From Clostridia bacterium (lineage in GTDB: Bacteria; Bacillota; Clostridia; Oscillospirales; CAG-272), in NCBI GenBank assembly GCA_017504785.1, contig JAFVQL010000025.1, positions 1 to 53,825 on the forward strand: 53,825 nt of DNA, in the 5' to 3' direction. Of the stretch, positions 36,293-44,420 are shown in pieces. Both the position numbers and the translations under genes were made by a program. How positions within the stretch are numbered: the first letter of the stretch is position 1; the number at the start of each line of letters is the position of its first letter. The notes beneath the pieces are model-generated. The model was not told where the DNA came from. It ran no database searches and saw nothing but the letters and a program-made list of their open reading frames with translations.

Positions 36293-36837
36293 GAAAGCGC
36301 CTCCCCGATCTTTTCGGAGATCTGATCCAAGGCTTCCCTGCTTGCGGCAAGCTCACCGCGCAGCATGAGAAACACGCTACCGTAAACGAGGGTGAGAAGC
36401 GTCGTGCGAAGATCTTTCACGTAAGAATCTTCCTTTTCACGCATTTTCGCGAGTTCCAAAAGCGACTCCGTCAGCTTTGCGGCAAAGCCCAGCACGTCCG
36501 CATGATCCGACAAAAACAGAACGCCGCGGAAATTCGGATTGCCGATCCAAAAGCGTATATATGAAACGCAGAGCGCGCGCACGCGCGCATCGAGATCCGG
36601 CATCGCCTCCTCGATCGTGTGACACATAAGAAGCCACTGCTCCTTGATATACGATATGATCGCTTCGATAAGGTCCTCGCGGCTCTTAAAATGACGATAG
36701 GGCGCGGCACAGGAAACCTCGGCGGAAAGCGCAACGCGGCGAAGCGAAAAATCCACCGTCCCATGCGATTCCAGCTCCTTGAGCCCGGCAAGGATCAGAC
36801 GCTTTTTCACGCTTTCTTCTATATAATTCTCTTCCAC
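36289..36837 (-). CDS. TetR family transcriptional regulator
   Basis: 182 residues with the start set at GTG 36837 (MEENYIEESVKKRL); AAAGGAA lies 12-15 nt upstream. An earlier in-frame GTG at 36867 would lie inside the operator. The helix-turn-helix (about residues 20-55) contains FSLRRVALSAEVS and PYRHFKSREDLIEAI, the usual TetR recognition region. The C-terminal ligand domain is unassigned. A 15-bp dyad, GTAAACA-n-TGTTTAC, sits between promoter and start, so autorepression is likely. A near-identical dyad sits in the divergent aromatic operon promoter. Cotranscribed with the CPBP protease gene. Confidence 0.88.
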   Translation of the reverse strand: MEENYIEESVKKRLILAGLKELESHGTVDFSLRRVALSAEVSCAAPYRHFKSREDLIEAIISYIKEQWLLMCHTIEEAMPDLDARVRALCVSYIRFWIGNPNFRGVLFLSDHADVLGFAAKLTESLLELAKMREKEDSYVKDLRTTLLTLVYGSVFLMLRGELAASREALDQISEKIGEALS

Positions 36838-36859
36838 AGCGAATGCGATTCCTTTCTTT

Positions 36860-36874
36860 GTAAACACTGTTTAC
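36860..36874. promoter_or_regulatory. Operator dyad in the tetR promoter
   Basis: GTAAACA-C-TGTTTAC, a perfect 7+1+7 palindrome. It starts 11 bp downstream of the tetR -10 box (36891-36886), about +5 of the transcript, a place where a bound repressor blocks initiation or early elongation. Confidence 0.75.
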
Positions 36875-36885
36875 TTTTTTCTTTC

Positions 36886-36914
36886 ATTGTAGCACATTTT
36901 TTTGCATTTTACAA
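36886..36914 (-). promoter_or_regulatory. Promoter of tetR-CPBP
   Basis: Minus strand: TTGTAA (36914-36909), 17 bp, TACAAT (36891-36886). Confidence 0.7.
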
Positions 36915-36952
36915 TAAATTTTCAAAAATTTATATTTTTTTCTGCGAAGCTC

Positions 36953-36980
36953 TTGACTTTTTCTCGGAATTTGGTATAAT
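36953..36980 (+). promoter_or_regulatory. Promoter of the aromatic amino acid operon
   Basis: TTGACT (36953-36958), 16 bp, TATAAT (36975-36980) with TGG before it (extended -10). It is back to back with the tetR promoter, with about 38 bp between the two -35 boxes. Confidence 0.85.
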
Positions 36981-36991
36981 AAAAGCATCAT

Positions 36992-37006
36992 GTTAACAGT
37001 GTTAAC
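36992..37006. promoter_or_regulatory. Operator dyad in the aromatic operon promoter
   Basis: GTTAACA-G-TGTTAAC, a perfect 7+1+7 palindrome beginning 11 bp after the -10 box. It differs from the tetR dyad only at one symmetric pair of positions and the centre, and its distance to the -10 is the same. Confidence 0.75.
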
Positions 37007-37028
37007 ACAAGAACGAGAGGTCATCACC

Positions 37029-38213
37029 ATGAACGAGAGAATGCGCGGTCTGGGCGCGAAAAAATCCATTATCCGAGAGCTTTTCGAATACGCGAAAACG
37101 GTGCGTGCCGAGAAGGGCGCAGATGCAATTTTTGATTTTACCATCGGCAATCCTTCCGTGAGTGCACCGAAGGCGGTGGCAGAGGCACTGACGCATCTGA
37201 TCGAAACCACCCCGCCCGTGATCTTGCACGGCTACACCTCCGCACAGGGAGATCCCGCCGTTCGCGAGGCGATCGCCTCTTATATCCGCGACACCTACAA
37301 GGCTCCCGCCGAGGCGGACCGCATTTATATGACCGCGGGCGCGGCGGCGGCACTTTGCATCAGCTTTCACGCCATTTTGAACCCCGGCGACGAGGTGATC
37401 GTGCCTGCACCGTATTTTCCCGAATACAAGGTTTTCGTTGAGAGTGCCGGCGGAACGCTTCGCCCCATTCCCTCCTTGCAGGGCTCTATGAAGCCGGATA
37501 TCGATGCCATCCGCGCCGCCATCAACGAAAAAACGAGAATCCTCCTCTTGAACTCTCCGAACAATCCGAGCGGCGCCGTGATCGACGGAGAAAGCCTTGC
37601 GGCTCTGTGCGCGCTCCTTGAGGAAAAGAGCGAAACCTTCGGGCACACGATCTATCTCGTGGGCGACGAGCCTTACCGCGAGCTGGTTTACGACGGCATC
37701 ACCGTTCCCTACCTTACAAATTATTACAAGAACACGATCGTTTGCTACTCCTTCAGTAAATCCCTTTCTCTTGCAGGGGAGAGGATCGGCTACGTGCTGC
37801 TCCACCCCGAATGCGAAAACGCCGATGACGTATACGCCGCGATCTGCGGCGCGGGCCGCGCGCTTGGCTACGTTTGCGCGCCGTCCATGCTTCAGTTTTT
37901 GATTCCCTACTGCCTCGGCAGAACGAGCGACGTTTCCATCTATGCAAAAAACAGAGGTCTGCTCTACGAGGGACTTTCCTCCTTCGGCTTCGAATGCGTG
38001 AAGCCCGAGGGTGCTTTCTACCTTTTCTTAAAATCTCCCGAGCCGGATGCCTACGCCTTTCTTGAAAAAGCAAAGGCGCACGGACTGCTCTTTGTTCCCG
38101 GTGACGATTTCGGATATCCCGGATACGTTCGCGTTGCATACTGCGTGCAAAGTGAAACGATCGAAAAGGCGCTTCCGCGCTTTAGCGCACTCGCAAAAGA
38201 CTACAATTTGTAA
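37029..38213 (+). CDS. Class I/II pyridoxal-phosphate aminotransferase
   Basis: 394 residues from ATG 37029 (GAGAGG 8 nt upstream); an in-frame ATG at 36990 lies next to the operator and is unlikely. Fold-type I motifs are NSPNNPSG near residue 180, VGDEPYRELVY near 215, the PLP lysine in YSFSKSLSLAGERIGY near 240, and the substrate Arg near the C-terminus (YVRVAY). As first gene of the Phe/Tyr pathway operon it probably makes the final transamination of phenylpyruvate and hydroxyphenylpyruvate, or an equivalent aspartate-type reaction. Confidence 0.88.
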   Translation: MNERMRGLGAKKSIIRELFEYAKTVRAEKGADAIFDFTIGNPSVSAPKAVAEALTHLIETTPPVILHGYTSAQGDPAVREAIASYIRDTYKAPAEADRIYMTAGAAAALCISFHAILNPGDEVIVPAPYFPEYKVFVESAGGTLRPIPSLQGSMKPDIDAIRAAINEKTRILLLNSPNNPSGAVIDGESLAALCALLEEKSETFGHTIYLVGDEPYRELVYDGITVPYLTNYYKNTIVCYSFSKSLSLAGERIGYVLLHPECENADDVYAAICGAGRALGYVCAPSMLQFLIPYCLGRTSDVSIYAKNRGLLYEGLSSFGFECVKPEGAFYLFLKSPEPDAYAFLEKAKAHGLLFVPGDDFGYPGYVRVAYCVQSETIEKALPRFSALAKDYNL

Positions 38214-38243
38214 ATAAAACTTTTCTTTTTAGAGGTTTTTACC

Positions 38244-39341
38244 ATGAATTTATTAGAAGAAGCCAGAATTGAAATCAACGCCGTTGACAAGGAGCTTGCA
38301 CTTCTTTTCGAGAAGAGAATGCGCGCAAGCGAAAAGGTCGCGACCTATAAAAAGGAGCACGGACTTCCTATTTTGGATGCCGCGCGCGAGGCTGCGGTGA
38401 TCGAGAGAGGCGCTTCGCTGATCGAGGACGAGGCTCTGCGCGCTTATTACGTGCAGTTCCTCAAAAACATCATGCAGATCTCGCGCGCCTATCAAAGCCG
38501 CTTGCTCGACGGCATGCGTATCGCTTACTGCGGCACGGAGGGGGCTTTTGCACACATTGCTTGCCGCAAGCTCTTCCCCGATGCGGCGCACGTTGCCTTT
38601 TCGGATTTCGAGCGCACGTACGCCGCGGTGGAAAACGGCGAATGCGACGTATGCATTCTGCCCGTGGAGAACAGCTCCAACGGCGAGGTCGGCCAAGTGA
38701 CAGATCTTCTTTTCGGGGGCTCTCTTTACGTGAACGGTATGTTCGAGCTTGCGGTCTCGCAGGATCTTTTGGCGCTTCCCGGCACGGCAGCGGCGGATAT
38801 CAAGACCGTGATCAGCCATCCCCAGGCACTCGGCCAATGCGCCGACTACATAGCCGCACACGGATATGAAGCGAAGGAATTTTCCAACACGGCACTCGCC
38901 GCAAAATGGGTAGCGGAGAATGGCGACCGCTCGTTTGCCGCCATTGCCAGCGCAGAGGCCGCCGAGCTTTTCGGACTTTGCGTGCTTGAAAGAAACGTCA
39001 ACAGCGCAAAGAACAACACGACGAAATTCGTGATCCTCTCCCGCGTTTGCCATGCACATAAAAGCTCGGAGATGGGACTGCATTCCATTCTCACCTTCAC
39101 CGTACGAAACGAAGCGGGCGCACTTGCAAAGGCGATCGAGGTGATCGGCCGCCACGGCTTCAACATGAGAACGCTCCGCAGCCGCCCCATGAGAAAGCTT
39201 CTGTGGCAGTATTACTTCTACGTGGAGGCCGAGGGGAATATCGATTCGCCCGAGGGCGAGATCATGCTCACCGAGCTGAACGCTTACTGCGACCGCCTGA
39301 AGGTGCTCGGCACTTACATCAAAAGCGAAACTGAACGTTAA
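38244..39341 (+). CDS. pheA: Bifunctional chorismate mutase / prephenate dehydratase (P-protein)
   Basis: 365 residues. The AroQ-type chorismate mutase domain (1-88) shows VDKELALLFEKRM and VATYKKEHGLPI. Prephenate dehydratase (about 92-270) contains YCGTEGAFAHIA and the catalytic TRF motif as NTTKFVILSR. An ACT domain follows with the GAL motif (EAGALAKAI) and LRSRPMRK, where the usual Phe-binding ESRP reads RSRP. It converts chorismate through prephenate to phenylpyruvate. The altered ACT motif may change phenylalanine feedback. It is the second gene of the operon. Confidence 0.94.
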   Translation: MNLLEEARIEINAVDKELALLFEKRMRASEKVATYKKEHGLPILDAAREAAVIERGASLIEDEALRAYYVQFLKNIMQISRAYQSRLLDGMRIAYCGTEGAFAHIACRKLFPDAAHVAFSDFERTYAAVENGECDVCILPVENSSNGEVGQVTDLLFGGSLYVNGMFELAVSQDLLALPGTAAADIKTVISHPQALGQCADYIAAHGYEAKEFSNTALAAKWVAENGDRSFAAIASAEAAELFGLCVLERNVNSAKNNTTKFVILSRVCHAHKSSEMGLHSILTFTVRNEAGALAKAIEVIGRHGFNMRTLRSRPMRKLLWQYYFYVEAEGNIDSPEGEIMLTELNAYCDRLKVLGTYIKSETER

Positions 39342-39353
39342 GGAAGATCTTTT

Positions 39354-40376
39354 ATGGAATTTTCGGTAAAACACACACTCGGTGCTTACACCGTGCATTG
39401 CGAAAGAGGCGGACTCGACCGCATCGGCACGCTTTTTGCTCTGGATCGCAGAGTTCTGATCGTCACCGACACGGGCGTTCCCGCGGAATATGCAAAAAAA
39501 GTCATGGCCGCTTGCAAAGAGCCTCACGTCATCACCGTCCCGATGGGTGAGGAAAGCAAGAGCATCGAAACGATGAAAATGCTTTGCGAAAAAATGCTCT
39601 CCCTCGGATTCACGAGAAAGGACGCTGTGGTTGCGGTGGGTGGCGGCGTTGTCGGCGATCTTTCTTGCTTTGCGGCCTCTGCTTATATGCGCGGCATTGA
39701 TTTTTACAACGTACCCACGACCGTGCTCTCCGCCGTGGATTCCTCGGTCGGCGGCAAATGCGGCGTGAATCTTTCGGGGGTCAAAAACGTCGTCGGCGCA
39801 TTCTATCAGCCGAAGGGCGTGCTTTTCGATGCCGAGGTTTTGAAAACTCTGCCGCAAAGACAGATCGCGGCGGGGCTTGCCGAGGCGATCAAAATGGCGG
39901 CAACCTTCGATGCTTCGCTTTTCGCTACACTGGAAAAGGAAGAGATCACGGGCGCGCTTTGCGAGGCTTTGATCTTCCGCGCCGTACAGCTCAAGGCAAA
40001 GGTCGTGGAAGCGGATGAGCGCGAGGGAGGACTTCGCAAGTCCCTAAATTTCGGGCATACCTTCGGCCATGCGATCGAGGCGGCGGGCAACATGGAGCTT
40101 TGCCTGCACGGCGAATGCGTGGCACTCGGCATGCTTCCCTTCTGCAGTGATGCGGTTTACGAAAGGCTTTATGCGGTGCTGAAAAAATTCGGACTGCCGA
40201 CCACCTTACCCGTGGATGCATCGCTTGCCCTTCCTTACCTTGTTCACGATAAGAAATGGGGCAAGGGCGGCGTGGATATCATTTTCTGCGAGCAGATCGG
40301 GGAATTTGATATCAGGACCGTTTCAAAGGAAGAGCTGCTTTCTTTGTTGGAAAACACGAAAAACAGATATAAATAA
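39354..40376 (+). CDS. aroB: 3-dehydroquinate synthase
   Basis: Converts DAHP to 3-dehydroquinate, using NAD and a divalent metal. 340 residues, with the NAD-binding VAVGGGVVGDLSCFAASAYM near residue 92, PTTVLSAVDSSVGGKCGVNL near 122 and the metal-ligand segment GHTFGHAIEA near 232. A little shorter than the typical 350-360 residues but complete. It begins 12 bp after pheA. Confidence 0.95.
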   Translation: MEFSVKHTLGAYTVHCERGGLDRIGTLFALDRRVLIVTDTGVPAEYAKKVMAACKEPHVITVPMGEESKSIETMKMLCEKMLSLGFTRKDAVVAVGGGVVGDLSCFAASAYMRGIDFYNVPTTVLSAVDSSVGGKCGVNLSGVKNVVGAFYQPKGVLFDAEVLKTLPQRQIAAGLAEAIKMAATFDASLFATLEKEEITGALCEALIFRAVQLKAKVVEADEREGGLRKSLNFGHTFGHAIEAAGNMELCLHGECVALGMLPFCSDAVYERLYAVLKKFGLPTTLPVDASLALPYLVHDKKWGKGGVDIIFCEQIGEFDIRTVSKEELLSLLENTKNRYK

Positions 40377-40416
40377 CGATTTTTGCAAATAAAACTTTTC
40401 ATTTCAAGGACTTATT

Positions 40417-41511
40417 ATGAGAAACACATTCGGAAATGCTTTGACCATAACGCTTTTCGGCGAGAGCCACGGAAGCGCGATCGGGGCGATTCTTGACGGG
40501 CTCGCCCCCGGCATAGAGATCGACGATGCCTTTATAAAAAACCGACTTTTCCAAAGAAAGCCGAAGACGGGCACGGGCACGGCAAGACGCGAGAGCGACG
40601 ATTACCGCTTTCAAAGCGGCGTATATAACGGCAAGACGACGGGCACGCCGCTTTGCATCACCATAGAAAACGCACAGCAGCACAGCTCGGATTACGAGAC
40701 TCTGCGCTACACCCCTCGCCCCGGCCATGCGGATTTTGCCGCCGAAAGCAAATATCACGGCTTTCAGGACGTGCGCGGCGGCGGGCATTTTTCCGGACGG
40801 CTGACCGCCGCGATCGTTGCCGCGGGCGCGCTCGTGGAGGCGGCACTCCGCCAACACGGAATTTATATTTACACACATATTGCGCGCATGGGCGTCATTT
40901 TGGACGACGCGCTCTGCGAGCAAAACCGCCACGTGCTTGACACCGCGGAATTTCCCACGATTTCCCGCACGGCAGAGACCGCTATGAAAGAATACATCGC
41001 GGCGGCGGGCAAGGAGGGCGACAGCGTTGGCGGAGTTCTCGAAAGCGAGATCGTCGGTCTTCCGGCGGGTATCGGCGAGCCTTGGTTTGACAGCCTTGAG
41101 GGCGTGCTTTCGCACGTGCTTTTCTCGATCGGCGGCGTCAAGGGCGTGGAATTCGGCGAAGGCTTTGCCATTGCGGATATGCGCGGAAGCGAGGCAAACG
41201 ATCCTTATTACTATAAGGACGGCCGCGTTTTGACCGCGAGCAACCATAACGGCGGTATTGGCGGCGGCATTACGAACGGTATGCCCGTGCGCTTTCGCTG
41301 TGCCGTGAAACCCACGCCCTCGATCTACAAGAAGCAAAAAACCGTAGATCTTTCGATCGGCGCGGACACCGAGCTGACAATTTCGGGGCGGCACGACCCC
41401 GCCATCGTGCACAGAGCCGCTCCCGTCGTGAACGCTTGCGCGGCCATCGCCGTAGCAGATCTTCTGACGGTGCGCTACGGAACGGATTTTTTAAAGACCG
41501 GCTTGAGGTAA
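40417..41511 (+). CDS. aroC: Chorismate synthase
   Basis: Makes chorismate from EPSP with reduced FMN. 364 residues, with GESHGSAIGAILDGLAPG near residue 11, RGGGHFSGRLTAA near 122 (the commoner form is SGRETA) and GGIGGGITNGMPVRFR near 272. AAGGA lies 8 nt before the ATG. It is followed 7 bp later by the aroE-aroK fusion. Confidence 0.95.
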   Translation: MRNTFGNALTITLFGESHGSAIGAILDGLAPGIEIDDAFIKNRLFQRKPKTGTGTARRESDDYRFQSGVYNGKTTGTPLCITIENAQQHSSDYETLRYTPRPGHADFAAESKYHGFQDVRGGGHFSGRLTAAIVAAGALVEAALRQHGIYIYTHIARMGVILDDALCEQNRHVLDTAEFPTISRTAETAMKEYIAAAGKEGDSVGGVLESEIVGLPAGIGEPWFDSLEGVLSHVLFSIGGVKGVEFGEGFAIADMRGSEANDPYYYKDGRVLTASNHNGGIGGGITNGMPVRFRCAVKPTPSIYKKQKTVDLSIGADTELTISGRHDPAIVHRAAPVVNACAAIAVADLLTVRYGTDFLKTGLR

Positions 41512-41518
41512 AAAGAAA

Positions 41519-42757
41519 ATGCTTTACGGATGTATTGGAGAGAAGCTCGGACACAGCTTCTCAAAAGAAGTACACAACAGGATCGGCGCATATCCTTACG
41601 AGCTGAAGGAGATCGCCGCAGACGCGCTGGATGACTTTATGCGTGCAAAGGACTTTCGCGGCATCAACGTGACCATTCCCTACAAGGAAAAGGTCATGCC
41701 GCATCTTGACGTGATCGACGAGAGCGCGCTTTCGATCGGTGCCGTCAACACCGTCGTCAACCGTGACGGCAAGCTTTACGGCTACAACACCGATTTTTAC
41801 GGCATGGAAAGCCTGATCTCCCATGCGGGGATCGCTTTGGAGGGCAAAAAGATCGCCATTCTCGGTACAGGCGGAACTGCAAAAACCGCAAGGGCCGTGG
41901 CAAAGCACCTCGGCGCGAAAGAAATATGGTCCGTGAGCCGAAGAAAGGAAAACGGAAGGATCCTCTACGATGCGCTCTACCGCGAGCACAGCGACATCGA
42001 CGTCATCATCAACACAACGCCCGTCGGTATGTATCCGAATGCGGACGTATCTCCCTTGGATCTTTCGCTCTTCAAAAGCCTTTCGGGCGTGATCGACGCC
42101 GTTTATAATCCCCTGAATACCCATCTCGTGTGCCAAGCGAAAAAACGCGGCATTGCCGCCGAGGGCGGACTCTTTATGCTGGTGGCACAGGCCGTGCGCG
42201 CCTCGGAAATTTTCATGGAAACCAAATACGAGGACGCGCTTCTTGAAAGAATTTACAAAAGCGTTCTTTGCGAAAAAAAGAACGTCGTCTTAATCGGTAT
42301 GCCCGCCTCCGGCAAGACGACCGTTGGGCGCATCCTTGCACAAAAAATGAAGCGAAGCCTTACGGACACGGACGAGCTGATCACGCTCACGAGCGGAGAA
42401 AGCATTCCCGATATTTTCAGAAAATACGGTGAAAAGGAATTTCGCCGCCGCGAATCTCAACAGATAAAGAACGTATCTTCTCTGTCGGGTGCGGTGATCG
42501 CAACCGGCGGTGGCGCCGTGCTAAATCGCACAAATGTAAACAATCTTTCGCAAAACGGTCATATTTTCTTTTTGGACCGTTCCCTTTCGTTGCTGATACC
42601 GACAGAGGACCGACCGCTCGGAAACACAAAGGAAGCGATCAAAAAGCGCTACGAGGAGCGCTACCGACTCTACCTTGACGCCTGCCATACGCGCATCGAG
42701 GCGGACGGCGATGCTGAAGATATCGCGGAGAAAATCATAGAGGAGTTTTTTAAATGA
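41519..42757 (+). CDS. aroE-aroK: Fused shikimate dehydrogenase / shikimate kinase
   Basis: 412 residues in two enzymes. The first (1-245) is a short AroE: GHSFSKEVHNR at residue 11, the catalytic Lys in NVTIPYKEKV near 55, GAVNTVV, NADP-binding ILGTGGTAKTARA near 117 and NTTPVGMYPN. The second (about 252-412) is AroK: P-loop GMPASGKTTVGR near 261, DTDELI, FRRRES and GGGAVL. It reduces dehydroshikimate and then phosphorylates shikimate in one chain. AroE is about 20-25 residues shorter than free-standing forms. The stop overlaps aroQ by 4 bp. Confidence 0.93.
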   Translation: MLYGCIGEKLGHSFSKEVHNRIGAYPYELKEIAADALDDFMRAKDFRGINVTIPYKEKVMPHLDVIDESALSIGAVNTVVNRDGKLYGYNTDFYGMESLISHAGIALEGKKIAILGTGGTAKTARAVAKHLGAKEIWSVSRRKENGRILYDALYREHSDIDVIINTTPVGMYPNADVSPLDLSLFKSLSGVIDAVYNPLNTHLVCQAKKRGIAAEGGLFMLVAQAVRASEIFMETKYEDALLERIYKSVLCEKKNVVLIGMPASGKTTVGRILAQKMKRSLTDTDELITLTSGESIPDIFRKYGEKEFRRRESQQIKNVSSLSGAVIATGGGAVLNRTNVNNLSQNGHIFFLDRSLSLLIPTEDRPLGNTKEAIKKRYEERYRLYLDACHTRIEADGDAEDIAEKIIEEFFK

Positions 42758-43203
42758 AGCTTTTAATTTTAAACGGACCGAATCTCAATATGCTCGGTAT
42801 CCGCGAGCCGCAGCACTACGGCAAGGAAAACTATAAAACGCTTTGCGAAAGGATCGAAGCGCACGCGCAGACGCTCGGCATCTCGGCAGAGGTCTATCAA
42901 TCCAATCACGAGGGCGCGCTCGTGGATAAGATCCAAGAAGCGTTTTTCGAAAAGGTGGACGGCATCGTTTTCAACCCCGGTGCGTACACGCACACGAGCA
43001 TTGCTCTGCTCGATGCTCTGAAGGCAGTTTCGATCCCTACGGTCGAGGTGCATATTTCGGACGTAGACCAAAGAGAGGATTTCAGGAAGGTCAGCTACAT
43101 CCGCGCCGCTTGCTTACAAACGATCAGCGGCCACGGAACGGACGGCTACCTGGAAGCCATGACGCTTTTATATCAACACTTGAAAGGAGCAAACGCGAAA
43201 TGA
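42754..43203 (+). CDS. aroQ: Type II 3-dehydroquinate dehydratase
   Basis: Dodecameric type II enzyme that removes water from 3-dehydroquinate. 149 residues, with ILNGPNLNMLGIREP at residue 4 followed by the catalytic Tyr of HYG, QSNHEGALVDKIQEA near 49, NPGAYTHTSIAL near 74, and the catalytic His in EVHISDVDQREDFR near 97. Start and stop overlap neighbouring genes by 4 bp each (ATGA), giving translational coupling. Confidence 0.95.
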   Translation: MKLLILNGPNLNMLGIREPQHYGKENYKTLCERIEAHAQTLGISAEVYQSNHEGALVDKIQEAFFEKVDGIVFNPGAYTHTSIALLDALKAVSIPTVEVHISDVDQREDFRKVSYIRAACLQTISGHGTDGYLEAMTLLYQHLKGANAK

Positions 43204-44420
43204 CGGTTACCATCCGACCCTCGCGCGCAAAGGGCGAGGTCTTTGCGCCCCCCTCGAAAAGCATGGCGCATCGCCTCTTGATCTGCGCGGCGCTTTCGAG
43301 CGGAACGAGCCGCATTCGCGGCATCAGCGACTCCGACGATGTGCGCGCCACGCTCCGATGCCTCAAGGGGCTTTCGATCCCTTACGAGATCTCGGGCGAC
43401 CAAGTGACCGTTTGGGGCAAGTCGCTTTTCGATCTTACACCGAAAAATCCGCTTTTTGCGGGTGAAAGCGGAAGCACGCTCCGCTTTATGATCCCGATCG
43501 CCCTGCTTTGCGAAAAAGAGGTTTGCTTTACGGCGAAGGAATCCTTGCTTGCAAGACCGATGAGCGTTTACGAGACGCTTGCCGAGGAAAAGGGCTTCCT
43601 TTTTGAAAGAAGAGAGAACGCCATTGCGGTCAAAGGCCCTTTGAAGCCCGGAAATTTCCGCATTTCCGGCAATATTTCCAGCCAATTTATCAGCGGACTT
43701 CTTTTCGCGCTCCCTCTCCTTTCTGCAGACAGCCGCATCACGATCACCACCGCGGTAGAGAGCCGCTCTTATATCAGTCTTACGATCAAGGCACTTGCCG
43801 AGTTCGGCGTTTCGGTGCGCTGGGAGGACGAGCATACGCTGCTGATCCCCGGCAATCAATGTTATCAGAGTCGCGAGATCAGCGTGGAGGGCGATTACTC
43901 CAACGCCGCCTTTCTCGAGGCTTTGAATCTTTTTTCGGGCGAGGTGACCGTGAAGGGACTGGCGGAGAAAAGCCTGCAGGGCGACAAGATCTACCGACAA
44001 TACTTTCCTATGCTGGAAGTCGGCGTTCCCACCCTGCATATCGGTGACTGCCCCGATCTCGGCCCGATCCTTTTCGCGATCGCGGCGGCGAAGAACGGCG
44101 GCGTTTTCAGCGGAACGCGCAGGCTTCGCATCAAGGAATCCGACCGCGCGGCCGCCATGGCAAGCGAGCTTCGCAAATTCGGCGCGACCGTCACACTTTA
44201 CGACGATAGCGTTGTGGTTTTCCCGGGCAGCTTCCACGCGCCCACGGAGCCGCTTCTCGGACATAATGACCATCGCATCGTGATGGCACTTTCGGTTCTG
44301 CTTTCCTTCGTTGGCGGCACGATCCGGGGCGCGGAGGCGATTCGCAAAAGCTACCCCACATTTTTCCACGATATTACGAAGCTCGGCATTTGCGTGACCG
44401 AGCAAGAGGATTCACAATGA
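43200..44420 (+). CDS. aroA: 3-phosphoshikimate 1-carboxyvinyltransferase (EPSP synthase)
   Basis: Joins phosphoenolpyruvate to shikimate-3-phosphate. 406 residues from the ATG at 43200, which overlaps the aroQ stop; an earlier in-frame start lies inside aroQ. Motifs are PPSKSMAHRLLICAAL near residue 18, AGESGSTLRFMIPIAL near 84, RIKESDRAAAMASEL near 310 and NDHRIVMALSVLLS near 358. The chain is about 20 residues shorter than most AroA. It overlaps tyrA by 4 bp. Confidence 0.94.
   Translation: MTVTIRPSRAKGEVFAPPSKSMAHRLLICAALSSGTSRIRGISDSDDVRATLRCLKGLSIPYEISGDQVTVWGKSLFDLTPKNPLFAGESGSTLRFMIPIALLCEKEVCFTAKESLLARPMSVYETLAEEKGFLFERRENAIAVKGPLKPGNFRISGNISSQFISGLLFALPLLSADSRITITTAVESRSYISLTIKALAEFGVSVRWEDEHTLLIPGNQCYQSREISVEGDYSNAAFLEALNLFSGEVTVKGLAEKSLQGDKIYRQYFPMLEVGVPTLHIGDCPDLGPILFAIAAAKNGGVFSGTRRLRIKESDRAAAMASELRKFGATVTLYDDSVVVFPGSFHAPTEPLLGHNDHRIVMALSVLLSFVGGTIRGAEAIRKSYPTFFHDITKLGICVTEQEDSQ

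Noticed and set aside
36838..36867. TetR start at GTG 36867
   Set aside because: It would place the first codon inside the operator palindrome; GTG 36837 leaves the operator in the leader.
36990..37028. Aminotransferase start at ATG 36990
   Set aside because: It lies at the edge of the operator and close to the expected transcription start, without a ribosome site. ATG 37029 has GAGAGG and starts the conserved sequence.
38253..39857. Long minus-strand frame opposite pheA and aroB
   Set aside because: A shadow of conserved enzymes, rich in His, Arg and Cys with no coherent domain.
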